64,000 bases of DNA from Winogradskyella psychrotolerans. GTDB taxonomy: Bacteria; Bacteroidota; Bacteroidia; Flavobacteriales; Flavobacteriaceae. The notes under the pieces are model-generated. The model saw only the letters and a list, made by a program, of their open reading frames with translations, did not search any database and had not been told where the DNA came from. The stretch lies in assembly GCF_018860565.1 (NCBI RefSeq), contig NZ_JAHKPS010000028.1:309121-373120 (forward strand), read 5' to 3'. Shown here piece by piece: positions 27,719 through 36,976 of this stretch; within the stretch, counting starts at the first letter, position 1, and each line of letters starts with the position of its first letter. The translations under genes were made by a program, and so were the position numbers.

Positions 27719-28142
27719 TGTATATGTAGTTGATTATTTGTCTAACAAAGATACAGCACAATTAACTTTCTCCCAACTACGCTGAGAGATAATTAATTTA
27801 TTTAGAATGAATTTAATCTAGTTACACTAAATATTTTTGACTTAACTTGATAATTACTAGTTGCTGAGAAAAAACTCAAAATGAAAAAAACGCAGATTGA
27901 AACTTCATAAATGTCTCTTAAAATTTATCAGATTATGAGCTTTACCTTTTGCTAGCGGTTTTGTTTGTTTATTTTTGGATAATCAAGGAAAAACAATCAA
28001 ATGTCAGCTTGAGTATTGTTGGCCTTAAAATATATTTTAAGCCAAAACAGCTCACAAAGCACGTTAAAAACCTCTGTTTATATTTTTCAAAAGAGCATTA
28101 CAACAACACTCAATATGACAATTTTTAAAACTATTCTCTATT
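27719..28142. other. Intergenic region between sdhC and pepP
   Basis: About 424 bp between divergent genes. It holds the sdh promoter near 27746-27777. I see no convincing small gene, RNA or hairpin in the remainder, and no TAnnTTTG box close to the pepP start. Confidence 0.6.
27746..27777 (-). promoter_or_regulatory. Promoter of sdhCAB
   Basis: On the minus strand the -7 box is TATCTTTG (27753-27746) with GTTG at 27777-27774, about 20 bp upstream, close to the flavobacterial consensus. The -7 box ends 27 nt before the sdhC ATG. Confidence 0.75.
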
Positions 28143-29435
28143 ATGAAATACGATTTAATCGACAAGCAACTTTTTATAAAAAACCGCAAAAACTTTACGG
28201 CTCAAATGAAGCCAAACAGTTTAGCTGTTTTTAACTCTAACGACATTTATCCTATAAGCGCAGATAGCACTTTACCTTTTGCACAACATCGCGATATTTT
28301 TTACTTAAGCGGAGTAGACCAAGAAGAAAGTATCTTAGTTTTATTTCCAGATTGCCCAAAAGAAAACCATCGTGAAATTTTATTCTTAAAAGAAACTAAC
28401 GAGCATATTGCTGTTTGGGAAGGCGAAAAACTCACTAAAGAAAAAGCATTTGAAACTTCTGGCATTACAACCGTATATTGGTTACAAGACATGGAGAAAG
28501 TAATGTTTGAATTAATGACGCAATGCGACACCATTTACATTAATACCAACGAACATTACAGAGCGAATGTAGAAACGGAAACCCGAGAGGATCGTTTTAC
28601 CAAATGGTTAAAGGATAAATATCCTGCGCATAGTGTAGCTAAAAGCAACCCTATTCTACAGCGTTTACGTTCTGTAAAAGACCAAATAGAATTAGATTTA
28701 ATTCAGCAAGCTTGTAATATTACCGAAAAAGGATTTAGACGTGTTTTAAAATTTACAAAACCTGGCGTTTGGGAATATAATTTAGAAGCAGAGTTTATGC
28801 ACGAATTCCTAAACAACCGCTCTAAAGGATTTTCATACACACCTATTATTGGCTCAGGGAATAATGCTAACGTACTACATTATATTGAAAACAACCAACA
28901 ATGCAAAGCTGGTGATTTAATCTTAATTGATGCTGGTGCAGAATACGCAAATTATTCTAGTGATATGACGCGTACAATTCCAGTCTCTGGCAAATTTAGC
29001 GACAGACAAAAAGCAGTTTATAATGCTGTAAATAGAGTTAAAAATGAAGCCACTAAAATGCTTGTTCCTGGAACATTATGGGAGCAATACCATATTGAAG
29101 TTGGTAAACTCATGACTTCAGAACTTTTAGGTTTAGGCCTTTTAGACAAAGCTGACGTACAAAACGAAAATAAAGATTGGCCAGCTTATAAAAAGTATTT
29201 TATGCACGGTACATCTCACCACATGGGCTTAGACACACATGATTATGGGATTTTAACAGAACCTATGCAAGCTAACATGGTGTTTACGGTTGAACCAGGA
29301 ATTTATATTCCAGATGAAGGATTTGGCATTCGATTAGAAGATGATGTTGTAATTCAGGAGAAGGGTGAACCTTTCAACTTAATGCGCAATATTCCTATTG
29401 AAGTAGAAGAGATTGAAGATATTATGAATTCGTAA
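28143..29435 (+). CDS. pepP: Xaa-Pro aminopeptidase (aminopeptidase P family)
   Basis: Cytoplasmic metallopeptidase removing an N-terminal residue before proline. An N-terminal creatinase-like domain (about 1-170, with FYLSGVDQEES) precedes the M24 pita-bread domain. Di-metal ligands are visible in DAGAEYANYSSDMTRT (two Asp), HGTSHHMGLDTHD (His), the EPGIYIP Glu and the final RLEDD Glu. Length 430 matches PepP. The gene stands alone and ends at a terminator shared with the converging methylase gene. Confidence 0.94.
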   Translation: MKYDLIDKQLFIKNRKNFTAQMKPNSLAVFNSNDIYPISADSTLPFAQHRDIFYLSGVDQEESILVLFPDCPKENHREILFLKETNEHIAVWEGEKLTKEKAFETSGITTVYWLQDMEKVMFELMTQCDTIYINTNEHYRANVETETREDRFTKWLKDKYPAHSVAKSNPILQRLRSVKDQIELDLIQQACNITEKGFRRVLKFTKPGVWEYNLEAEFMHEFLNNRSKGFSYTPIIGSGNNANVLHYIENNQQCKAGDLILIDAGAEYANYSSDMTRTIPVSGKFSDRQKAVYNAVNRVKNEATKMLVPGTLWEQYHIEVGKLMTSELLGLGLLDKADVQNENKDWPAYKKYFMHGTSHHMGLDTHDYGILTEPMQANMVFTVEPGIYIPDEGFGIRLEDDVVIQEKGEPFNLMRNIPIEVEEIEDIMNS

Positions 29436-29454
29436 ACTCAAAAACTATAAAAAC

Positions 29455-29490
29455 AAAACCTACAAGTTAAAACAGCTTGTAGGTTTTTTT
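29455..29490. terminator. Bidirectional terminator after pepP
   Basis: Perfect 12-bp stem AAAACCTACAAG / CTTGTAGGTTTT with a 9-base loop and T7. The CCTACAAG arm is the same as in the palindromes at 5838-5933, so it may derive from that repeat family. Confidence 0.9.
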
Positions 29491-29501
29491 ATCCCTCTAT
29501 G

Positions 29502-30206
29502 TTAAGCTTCAAAAACAAACAGACGTTCAACACTTGTTTTAGGCGCTAAATTTTCAGCATGCCAAGAAAATGTTGTTTTTGCCGGCATTTCCCAAACAGA
29601 TTTAAAATCTTTTGGAGCATTATATTCACTTACAAAAACCTGATGACCGGCCTTACTTTGCTGCCTACACCATTCCCAAAATTGTTCGTGATTAAAATCA
29701 TCCCTATATTTTGTTGTGGAGGCATAAGGCGGATCACAATACACAATACTTTGTTTTGGAATATCTAATTCTAAATACGATTTACACGACAAAACAACTC
29801 CTTCTAGATTTGGAACTTGTTTTGTAATATTTCTATAATGTTCTCCCCAATAATCACGCTTACCTTGCTTATCTCTTCGGTATCCAGAAAACCATTTTCC
29901 ACCAAAAGAATTAAAACCAACATAACCAACCAAATGTTTGGGATATTGATCTTGATGCGCTCTAATTTTACGATAATCTTCTTCAGTCACCGATTTTGGA
30001 GGGTCCCAATTATCATAAATTAAAGCTTGCCACATCGCCATTAATTCTTCATGTTGATCGTTAGCAATTCTCACACCTGTAACCTTATCAATCATATTCA
30101 TACCTCCAGCAAACGGCTCAACATAAACTTGCTCAGAAACTCTGTTTTTAAGAAGTATTGGTAATAAATATTTGGCAAAACGCGCCTTGCTTCCCATGTA
30201 TTTCAT
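29502..30206 (-). CDS. D12-class DNA N6-adenine methyltransferase (orphan)
   Basis: Transfers methyl from S-adenosylmethionine to adenine in DNA. The SAM-binding motif VEPFAGG is at 29-35 and the catalytic DPPY at 158-161; the N-terminal KYMGSKARF block is typical of the Dam/D12 class. At 234 residues it is slightly short. No restriction enzyme or specificity gene is adjacent, so it is an orphan. It starts 7 nt after the serine hydrolase gene on the same strand and is probably co-transcribed. D12 enzymes of this size are common in phages, so past transfer is possible. Confidence 0.9.
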   Translation of the reverse strand: MKYMGSKARFAKYLLPILLKNRVSEQVYVEPFAGGMNMIDKVTGVRIANDQHEELMAMWQALIYDNWDPPKSVTEEDYRKIRAHQDQYPKHLVGYVGFNSFGGKWFSGYRRDKQGKRDYWGEHYRNITKQVPNLEGVVLSCKSYLELDIPKQSIVYCDPPYASTTKYRDDFNHEQFWEWCRQQSKAGHQVFVSEYNAPKDFKSVWEMPAKTTFSWHAENLAPKTSVERLFVFEA

Positions 30207-30213
30207 GGACTAA

Positions 30214-31764
30214 TCATTGTTTTTTAAGTTCTAAATCATGAAAATCAAAACTAAAATCAGTAATAGGAGCTATGTACTTCATAGATGCAGAAACAGCGTC
30301 TCCTTTTTCATTAAAGGTAAATTGCACATAGACATCTGCGTCATAACTTCTATCATTCCATTTAGCAACAAACGTAGTGGCATTTAATGGTAATAATTCT
30401 CCAAAAAGTCTAGACGAACGCTTACTCTTTATAGTATACCCTTTTTTTGCTTCATGTAAAATATCTATATCACCAAACCAATCGTCTGTATACGTTCCAA
30501 CAATTTGTTCTGGTTTTGGCAATGTTTTTAGCTTTTTCGCCTTTTCAACTTTAGAATAAACAGCGTTTTTTATACTGTCGTTATACTTAATATAATCTGC
30601 ATTTCTTTTGCCATATTTTTCTAACCAATTTCTGTTTTCATATCCTAAATAAGAATCTTTAATTGTGTTAGTAATAGTACTAAAAGCAGCACCATTCATT
30701 TGATTGGTTAACACCACAATTCCCAAATCTAAATCCGGAATCATAGTAAATTGTGTAACTGTCCCTAATAAACCTCCTGTATGATAAACTTGTTTATATC
30801 CACCTTTAACATCTGAAACAAACCAACCTAAACCATACCCCTTAAAGTTAGAATTATAAGAATCATTAGGATATACATTTAAAGGAGTCTGTAATTGCCA
30901 AAGTTCATAAAACTGTTTTTCACTTAATAGACGTTCGCCATTCTTGGTAACAGCATTATTCATTAAAAATTCTGCCCAAGCCAACATATCTGGAACATTA
31001 CTAACAATACCTCCTGCTGGATTTGCTATTTCACTCCAGTCATGTGGAATTTGAATAACCTCACCTTCAGTCATTGTATGCGCATCAATAATATTCGATT
31101 TATCTGTCACACGATTGTAAGATGCTTTACTATGCGTCATTCCAACCGGTTGCAATATTTTAGTTTCAATAAACGCTTCCCACGACAACCCACTTACACG
31201 CTTTAAAACTTCACCTGCAATAATGAACATATTATTATTGTACTGAAACTCACTTCTAAACGAGCTTTCTGGTTCCAAATAACGCACATTCGTAATCACA
31301 TCATCCACACTAAAATCATTACCTTCAGGAAAAAACATTAAGTCTCCTGCTCCTAATCCTAAACCACTGCGATGTGTTACTAAGTCTCTCACTGTAAATT
31401 CTTGAGTCACCCAAGCATCATGCAACTGAAATTCAGGAATATGCTGGCGTACCTTATCGTCCCAATTTAATTTACCAGCATCAACCATCATAGCCAAAGC
31501 AAAACAGGTAAACCCTTTACTATTTGAAGCAACACCAACTAAAGTTTTGTCGTTCATCGCTTTTTTATTCACTAATGAACGAAGCCCATGACCTTTAGAA
31601 TATACAATTTCCCCATCCTTATAAATACCCACAGAAATTCCAGGCACATCAAAGGTGGTTAAAGTTTCTTTTATGAGCTTATCGAGTTGTTGCTCTTCAA
31701 TTTGAGCGTTTAATAAAAGCGCTGTAAAACATAAAACTGAGGCAAAAAATTGTTTTAAAAACAT
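30214..31764 (-). CDS. Serine hydrolase (class C beta-lactamase / esterase fold) with DUF3471-like tail
   Basis: A secreted protein of the beta-lactamase-related family. A signal peptide (1-20) is followed by the SxxK nucleophile motif S80-N-S-K83, a YNN motif in the FQYNNNMF segment and an HTGG box in the third position. Residues about 410-516 form the beta-rich C-terminal DUF3471-like domain. Members act as esterases, D-amino-acid peptidases or lactamases; no substrate can be assigned. The adenine methylase gene follows after 7 nt. Confidence 0.88.
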   Translation of the reverse strand: MFLKQFFASVLCFTALLLNAQIEEQQLDKLIKETLTTFDVPGISVGIYKDGEIVYSKGHGLRSLVNKKAMNDKTLVGVASNSKGFTCFALAMMVDAGKLNWDDKVRQHIPEFQLHDAWVTQEFTVRDLVTHRSGLGLGAGDLMFFPEGNDFSVDDVITNVRYLEPESSFRSEFQYNNNMFIIAGEVLKRVSGLSWEAFIETKILQPVGMTHSKASYNRVTDKSNIIDAHTMTEGEVIQIPHDWSEIANPAGGIVSNVPDMLAWAEFLMNNAVTKNGERLLSEKQFYELWQLQTPLNVYPNDSYNSNFKGYGLGWFVSDVKGGYKQVYHTGGLLGTVTQFTMIPDLDLGIVVLTNQMNGAAFSTITNTIKDSYLGYENRNWLEKYGKRNADYIKYNDSIKNAVYSKVEKAKKLKTLPKPEQIVGTYTDDWFGDIDILHEAKKGYTIKSKRSSRLFGELLPLNATTFVAKWNDRSYDADVYVQFTFNEKGDAVSASMKYIAPITDFSFDFHDLELKKQ

Positions 31765-31793
31765 GAAATATTGAATTTAGTTTTGAATGTTTC

Positions 31794-31801
31794 CAAAGAT
31801 A
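31794..31801 (-). promoter_or_regulatory. -7 box (TATCTTTG) of the serine hydrolase-methylase pair
   Basis: Minus-strand TAnnTTTG, 29 nt before the hydrolase ATG. It lies about 45 bp from an identical plus-strand box at 31846, making a compact divergent promoter region. Confidence 0.6.
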
Positions 31802-31845
31802 CTAAAATGTTATAATGAATAATGGCATTGCATACTTTCAAAATA

Positions 31846-31853
31846 TATCTTTG
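31846..31853 (+). promoter_or_regulatory. -7 box (TATCTTTG) abutting the alpha/beta hydrolase start
   Basis: The box ends 5 nt before ATG 31859. Transcription is expected to begin at about that distance, so the mRNA would be leaderless or nearly so. Confidence 0.6.
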
Positions 31854-31858
31854 TAATC

Positions 31859-32635
31859 ATGAATATAGATTACAAAAACAGCAAGATTTACTACAGCATT
31901 GAAGGCAAAGGCGACCCCATCATTTTGCTACACGGATTTCTTGAAACTGTTGCCATGTGGAATGATATAACTCCAGAATTATCAAAAACACATCAAGTTA
32001 TAAGTATTGATTTACTTGGCCACGGACAAACGGATTGTTTGGGCTATATACATACTATGGAGGATATGGCAGAAGCGGTTATTGCGGTTTTAAAACATCA
32101 CAATATTAAGAACGCTAATTTCATTGGACATTCTATGGGAGGCTATGTGGCTTTAGCACTTGCAGAGAAACAACCCGAATTAGTTAAAGGCTTATGTTTA
32201 ATGAATTCTACGTTTGAAGCAGATGATGATGAAAAAAAACAATTACGAACACGAGCCAATGCCATGGCTAAAACAAATTTTCAAAATTTAGTACGCATGT
32301 CTTTTGTAAATCTATTTGCCCCTGAAAGCAAACTTAAATTTAAAAACAAGTTTAACAACGCTTTACAAATTGCTTTACAAACTCCGGTTCAAGGCTACAT
32401 CGCTGCCTCAGAAGGCATGAAACTTAGACCCAATCGTTTTGAAGTTTTTAAAAACCTCAATGCGAACAAATTAATTATTATTGGCAAAAAAGACGGCTTG
32501 ATAGACGGTGAGCAGCTTATTAATAAAATTACAGGTACAGATATTGAGTATATAGAATTTTCAGAAGGACATATGAGTCATATTGAAAATAAATCAGAAT
32601 TAACCTACAATTTAATACACTTTGTCGAAAAATAA
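31859..32635 (+). CDS. Alpha/beta-fold hydrolase
   Basis: A cytoplasmic hydrolase (258 residues, no signal peptide). The oxyanion HG motif is in ILLHGFLE, the nucleophile elbow GHSMGG carries Ser92, the acid is probably Asp in GKKDGLIDG, and the catalytic His is in SEGHMSHIE. MenH-like or esterase roles are possible but the sequence gives no specific substrate. It is divergent from the serine hydrolase. Confidence 0.88.
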   Translation: MNIDYKNSKIYYSIEGKGDPIILLHGFLETVAMWNDITPELSKTHQVISIDLLGHGQTDCLGYIHTMEDMAEAVIAVLKHHNIKNANFIGHSMGGYVALALAEKQPELVKGLCLMNSTFEADDDEKKQLRTRANAMAKTNFQNLVRMSFVNLFAPESKLKFKNKFNNALQIALQTPVQGYIAASEGMKLRPNRFEVFKNLNANKLIIIGKKDGLIDGEQLINKITGTDIEYIEFSEGHMSHIENKSELTYNLIHFVEK

Positions 32636-32713
32636 ACCACTTAAACGTTTTGTTTGTCTTTTTTTTCTAAACTTGTATCATAGATTCAAAAATAAATTGT
32701 AAAACAAACCTGT

Positions 32714-32956
32714 ATGAAACCTACTAAACTATACTGTGATTTATTTGGCCATAACTATCAAATAAGTAAAAAAGTAACCAATCATGTAAAAGAGTACACT
32801 TGTAAGTGCTGTAAAAAACAGTTAACAACAAACAGCAATGGAAGACTTACAGAATTAACAGCCAAACGTCAAGAAATAAATTCGGCACTAGAACGCATTT
32901 ACAACAACAGAACGATGCGTTTAAAGCAAAAAATGCTCAGTTCATCGATTTGTTAA
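32714..32956 (+). CDS. Small zinc-ribbon-like protein, copy 1
   Basis: An 80-residue protein with the motif C8-x4-H13-x16-C30-x2-C33 (CDLFGH ... CKCC), a likely zinc-binding ribbon. The first half resembles small prophage proteins of the DUF1660 type (CxxFGH plus CxxC). The second half is basic and helical. Two paralogues with the same ligand spacing lie at 33038 and 38924. Function unknown. Confidence 0.7.
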   Translation: MKPTKLYCDLFGHNYQISKKVTNHVKEYTCKCCKKQLTTNSNGRLTELTAKRQEINSALERIYNNRTMRLKQKMLSSSIC

Positions 32957-33037
32957 TTGTTAATAACTTCTTCGTAACTAATTTTCTTATATTACAGTCC
33001 TTTACGAGATTACTAATCCCTATAAGAAAACTAGTTA

Positions 33038-33268
33038 ATGAAAAACGTTTATTGCTCATTATTTGGTCATGACTACAAGGTCTCCAAAGAAGTGACTTAC
33101 CATGTAAAAGAATACAAGTGCAAAAATTGTAAATCTGAAATGACCATTGATGGTAATGGAAAATTTATTCCTTTAACACCTAAGTTCAAAGAAATTAATT
33201 CTGTATTACATCGTGTACATACAAAACGCTTAGAAAAAAGCCAACGTTTTTTTATTCTTGATTTTTAA
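33038..33268 (+). CDS. Small zinc-ribbon-like protein, copy 2
   Basis: A 76-residue paralogue of the preceding gene with C6-x4-H11-x16-C28-x2-C31, sharing FGH, HVKEY and a late KxxEIN-x-x-L helix. The 82-bp gap to copy 1 suggests tandem duplication. Its last 17 bases overlap the 3' end of thiL on the opposite strand. Function unknown. Confidence 0.7.
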   Translation: MKNVYCSLFGHDYKVSKEVTYHVKEYKCKNCKSEMTIDGNGKFIPLTPKFKEINSVLHRVHTKRLEKSQRFFILDF

Positions 33269-34304
33269 GAGCATTCCAACCTTTAGCAATTATCTGAATC
33301 TTTTCATCTGCTCTAGTTACCAAATGCATTCCTCTATCTTCTTCTGTTATATAACCTATAACCGTTAAGTTTGGATTACCTTTTATTTTAGGGAAATCTT
33401 CTTGGGAAATTGTCATTAATAATTCATAATCCTCACCACCATTTAAAGCAATAGTTGTGCTATCTAAATTGAATTCTTCACAAGTAGAAATCACCTGAGG
33501 ATCTAATGGTATTTTTGTTTCATAAATATCTGCACCAACCTTACTTTGCTTACATAAATGAATGATTTCAGATGAAATTCCATCACTAACATCAATCATG
33601 CTCGTTGGTTTTACACCTAACTCCTTCAATAATTCAACTATATCCTTACGAGCTTCTGGTTTTAACTGACGCTCAACAATGTATGTATACATAGATAAAT
33701 CGGGCTGATTATTAGGATTAACTTTAAAGACTTCTTTTTCACGCTCTAAAACCTGCAATCCCATAAAAGCGCCACCAACATCACCTGTTACCACAATTAA
33801 ATCATTTGGTTTTGCTCCAGATCTTAAAACTTCATTACCTTTTTCAACCTCACCAATTGCAGTTACCGAAATAATTAATCCAGATGTGGAAGAGGTTGTA
33901 TCTCCGCCAACGACATCGACATTATAAAATTTTGCCGCTAATGTAATTCCTGCATATAATTCTTCTAGTGCCTCTAAAGGAAAACGATTAGACACAGCAA
34001 TAGAAACTGTAACCTGCGTTGCCGTAGCATTCATGGCATAAATATCTGAAAGGTTAACAACTATTGCTTTATAACCTAAATGCTTTAATGGAGCATAGCT
34101 TAAATCAAAATGTACTCCTTCAACCAATAAATCTGTTGAAACAACAATTTGCTTTTTTCCAAAATTTAGAACAGCAGCATCATCACCAACACCTTTGATG
34201 GTGGATTTCTGAGTCACTTTAAAGTGATCTGTTAAATGCTCAATAAGTTTAAATTCTCCTAATTCACTTAAAGGAGTTCGCTGTGGGTTCTTATCTTCAA
34301 TCAT
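33252..34304 (-). CDS. thiL: Thiamine-monophosphate kinase
   Basis: Phosphorylates thiamine monophosphate to the diphosphate cofactor in the cytoplasm. Family marks include the Mg-binding GVGDDAAVL at about 40-48, STDLLVEGVHFD, VNLSDIYAM, GGDTTSS and MIDVSDGISSEI near residue 235. Length 350 is normal. No other thi genes are nearby. The convergent zinc-ribbon gene overlaps its end by 17 bp. Confidence 0.95.
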   Translation of the reverse strand: MIEDKNPQRTPLSELGEFKLIEHLTDHFKVTQKSTIKGVGDDAAVLNFGKKQIVVSTDLLVEGVHFDLSYAPLKHLGYKAIVVNLSDIYAMNATATQVTVSIAVSNRFPLEALEELYAGITLAAKFYNVDVVGGDTTSSTSGLIISVTAIGEVEKGNEVLRSGAKPNDLIVVTGDVGGAFMGLQVLEREKEVFKVNPNNQPDLSMYTYIVERQLKPEARKDIVELLKELGVKPTSMIDVSDGISSEIIHLCKQSKVGADIYETKIPLDPQVISTCEEFNLDSTTIALNGGEDYELLMTISQEDFPKIKGNPNLTVIGYITEEDRGMHLVTRADEKIQIIAKGWNALKNQE

Positions 34305-34308
34305 AATG

Positions 34309-34316
34309 CAAAAATA
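34309..34316 (-). promoter_or_regulatory. -7 box (TATTTTTG) abutting the thiL start
   Basis: Minus-strand TAnnTTTG ending 4 nt before the thiL ATG, predicting a leaderless thiL mRNA. No -33 element is clear. Confidence 0.5.
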
Positions 34317-34401
34317 TTATGCTTTTCTGACATAGAAGTACATTATACTAAATGAATTTTATTTCAACACTAAAAATTCCTTAAATTGCTAAAAAAAGAT
34401 T

Positions 34402-35619
34402 ATGAAATTTAACACTTGGGCTTTTATGGCTTCTGTATTATTTATGCTAACCAATTGCTCTAACGACGACACTGCCAGAACAAGCGACCCTGTTACTGAA
34501 GCACAATTTCCTTGCGTCAATGGAATGGCTGGCACCTACCCTTGTGACGGTTTTGATTTAATGAGCCATATTTCTGTTGAAGAATTAGGAGGCGCTGGTG
34601 CCGAAGGCAATGATTCTTGGGGCTGGACAGACCCAGAAACAGGCAAAGAATACGCCTTAATTGGCACTACAACGAGTTCTGCTTTTGTTGATATGTCAGA
34701 TCCTGCAAATCCCATCTTATTAGGAAGACTACCAACAGCCACCACTAATAGTCTATGGCGCGATATTAAAGTTTATAACAACCATGCCTTTATAGTAAGC
34801 GAAGCAGCAGGTCATGGCATGCAAGTCTTTGATTTAACCCGCCTAAGAAATGTAGAAAACCCTCCGCAAACCTTCACTGCAGATGCAAATTATAATGAAT
34901 TTGGAAACGCACATAATATTGTAATTAATGAAGATAGTGGTTTTGCATATATTGTTGGATCTAATACATTTAATGGAGGACCACATTTTGTAAATATTCA
35001 AAACCCAACAAACCCTATAGCAGCGGGAGGACATGCAGACGATTCTTACTCTCACGACGCACAAGTAGTTACTTATAACGGGCCAGATACAGATTACACA
35101 GGCAAAGAAATACTAATAGGCAGCAATGAAAATGAAGTCGTTATTGTAGATGTAACAGATAAAAATGCCCCAACACAAATATCAACCATAGATTACAGCA
35201 ACATAGGCTACACACATCAAGGTTGGTTTACGGAAGATATGACCTATTTTATATTAGGTGACGAATTAGATGAAATTAATTTTGGTTCAAACTCTAGAAC
35301 TTTAGTCTTCGATTTTACAGATCTTGACAACCCGACTTTTCACATGGAATATTTAGGCCCAACAGCTGCTATAGACCATAATGTTTACGTGATTGACAAC
35401 ACCTTATATATTGCTAATTATTCCGCAGGTATTAGAGCTGTTGATATCTCTAATATTAATTCGGGAATAATGGTTGAAACAGGATACATAGATACGTTTC
35501 CTACAAATAACAATACAGCATTTAATGGTGCCTGGAATATCTATCCTTTTTTTGCAAGCGGAAATATTGTAGTAAGCGATATTGAAGGAGGCTTATTTAT
35601 AGTTAGACTCACAGAATAA
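34402..35619 (+). CDS. Choice-of-anchor B family lipoprotein (LVIVD repeats)
   Basis: A lipoprotein signal (lipid Cys19) is followed by S-N-D-D, an acidic patch suggesting surface export. The body consists of LVIVD-type beta repeats (VDMSDPANPILLGRL, VFDLTRLRNVENP, VNIQNPTNPIAAG, VDVTDKNAPTQIS, VDISNINSG) that fit a beta-propeller and the choice-of-anchor B family. His-rich strands (HNIVINE, SHDAQV, YTHQGWF, IDHNVY) recur at repeat centres and could bind metal. It heads a tight four-gene lipoprotein operon with an MbnP/MbnH pair. Confidence 0.88.
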   Translation: MKFNTWAFMASVLFMLTNCSNDDTARTSDPVTEAQFPCVNGMAGTYPCDGFDLMSHISVEELGGAGAEGNDSWGWTDPETGKEYALIGTTTSSAFVDMSDPANPILLGRLPTATTNSLWRDIKVYNNHAFIVSEAAGHGMQVFDLTRLRNVENPPQTFTADANYNEFGNAHNIVINEDSGFAYIVGSNTFNGGPHFVNIQNPTNPIAAGGHADDSYSHDAQVVTYNGPDTDYTGKEILIGSNENEVVIVDVTDKNAPTQISTIDYSNIGYTHQGWFTEDMTYFILGDELDEINFGSNSRTLVFDFTDLDNPTFHMEYLGPTAAIDHNVYVIDNTLYIANYSAGIRAVDISNINSGIMVETGYIDTFPTNNNTAFNGAWNIYPFFASGNIVVSDIEGGLFIVRLTE

Positions 35620-35620
35620 A

Positions 35621-36955
35621 ATGCTACCTAAACCTAAATTCTTTATATTTTACATCTTAATTCTTCTCATTTTAGAGAGTTGCAGCAAGGATAACGCTAT
35701 TACATTAACTCCCACTGTTAATGTGAGTTTTGTCAAAACCTTAGGAGGCACAAAAAACGATAGCGGACAATCTGTTGTTGCCACTACTGACGGTGGCTAT
35801 GCCATACTAGGGTTTACCCAAAGCATGAATGGAGACATTACTGATAAAACCAATGAAAGCTTTGATTTTTGGGTATTAAAATACAATGCTTCAGGAGATT
35901 TACAATGGCAAAAAACATTTGGAGGCTCTGTAGATGAACGCGGGAGTTCAATCATACAAACTCAAGATGGTGGTTATGCTATTTTAGGCTTTAGTTTTAG
36001 TAACGATGGAGACCTTAATAATAACTCAGGATTACAAGATTACTGGGTAGCAAAACTAGATGCTAACGGCAATTTATCTTGGCAAAAATCATTTGGGTTT
36101 CAAGGAGCCGATTCAGGAATTTCAGTTATTCAAACCAATGATCAAGGCTATTTGCTTACCGGAATTTTAGACGTTACTGCTTCTGGCGGCGAAGGAAACA
36201 CATCTAGAAACACAAACAGACATGCTGGTGGAGATTATTGGGCAATAAAGCTAAACACAACAGGCACAATAGAATGGAGTCAATACTTTGGCGGCAACTT
36301 TACAGACACACCTAATGATGTTATTCAAACCGAAGATAATGGATTTATAATAGTAGGAAGCTCGGATAGCGACGATACCGACATTTCTAATAACATTGGC
36401 ACTTACGATTTTTGGATAGTAAAAATTTCAGCAGTAGGTAATTTGGTTTGGGAAAAATCTTTTGGCGGCACTCAAATTGACGAAGCCAGAGCCATAACTT
36501 CAACTAATGATGGCAATTATTTAATTGCTGGTGACACAAGAAGCTATGACAATGATATCTCTAACAATAAAGGAGCTGCAGATTTATGGTTAATCAAAAT
36601 GTCACCAGAAGGCAACTTACTTTGGAAAAAAACAATAGGAGGTTCAAGTTTTGACGTGGCCCGTTCCATTGTTAAATCTCAAAATAACGGTTTTATTTTA
36701 GCAGGAAGTTCTCGAAGTAATGATTTAGATGTTTCTGAAAACAAAGGACAAAACGATGCTTGGATTTTAAAAGTAGATAACAACGGTAATTTGCAATGGG
36801 AAACTACTATTGGCGGTTCAAATATAGATTTTGCTTATAGTGTTGCAGAACTTAATGACGGCTCAACTATTGCCGTAGGAGATAGCACAAGCAATGATGG
36901 AGATATCATAGAAAATAAAGGATTCACAGATTTATTAATTGTAAAAATTGATTAA
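35621..36955 (+). CDS. Lipoprotein with seven propeller-type repeats
   Basis: A lipoprotein signal (lipid Cys21, then S-K-D-N). The body has seven repeats of about 55-60 residues, each opening with a GG-type turn (KTLGGTKND, KTFGGSVDE, KSFGFQGAD, QYFGGNFTD, KSFGGTQID, KTIGGSSFD, TTIGGSNID), followed by SI-x-x-T-x-DGGY, a G-x-S strand, DGD and a W-x-x-K-D-x-x-G-N strand. Seven units imply a seven-bladed beta-propeller (inference). The start codon is 1 nt after the previous stop, so translation is probably coupled. Function unknown; context points to the adjacent MbnP/MbnH genes. Confidence 0.82.
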   Translation: MLPKPKFFIFYILILLILESCSKDNAITLTPTVNVSFVKTLGGTKNDSGQSVVATTDGGYAILGFTQSMNGDITDKTNESFDFWVLKYNASGDLQWQKTFGGSVDERGSSIIQTQDGGYAILGFSFSNDGDLNNNSGLQDYWVAKLDANGNLSWQKSFGFQGADSGISVIQTNDQGYLLTGILDVTASGGEGNTSRNTNRHAGGDYWAIKLNTTGTIEWSQYFGGNFTDTPNDVIQTEDNGFIIVGSSDSDDTDISNNIGTYDFWIVKISAVGNLVWEKSFGGTQIDEARAITSTNDGNYLIAGDTRSYDNDISNNKGAADLWLIKMSPEGNLLWKKTIGGSSFDVARSIVKSQNNGFILAGSSRSNDLDVSENKGQNDAWILKVDNNGNLQWETTIGGSNIDFAYSVAELNDGSTIAVGDSTSNDGDIIENKGFTDLLIVKID

Positions 36956-36976
36956 ATAATGACAACAGCAATACCT

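Noticed and set aside
28016..28234. 72-codon ORF upstream of pepP
   Set aside because: It overlaps the pepP start in another frame and has low-complexity composition without domain signals.
29502..31764. Restriction-modification or phage-defence island
   Set aside because: Only a lone methylase is present; no endonuclease, helicase or toxin gene is nearby.
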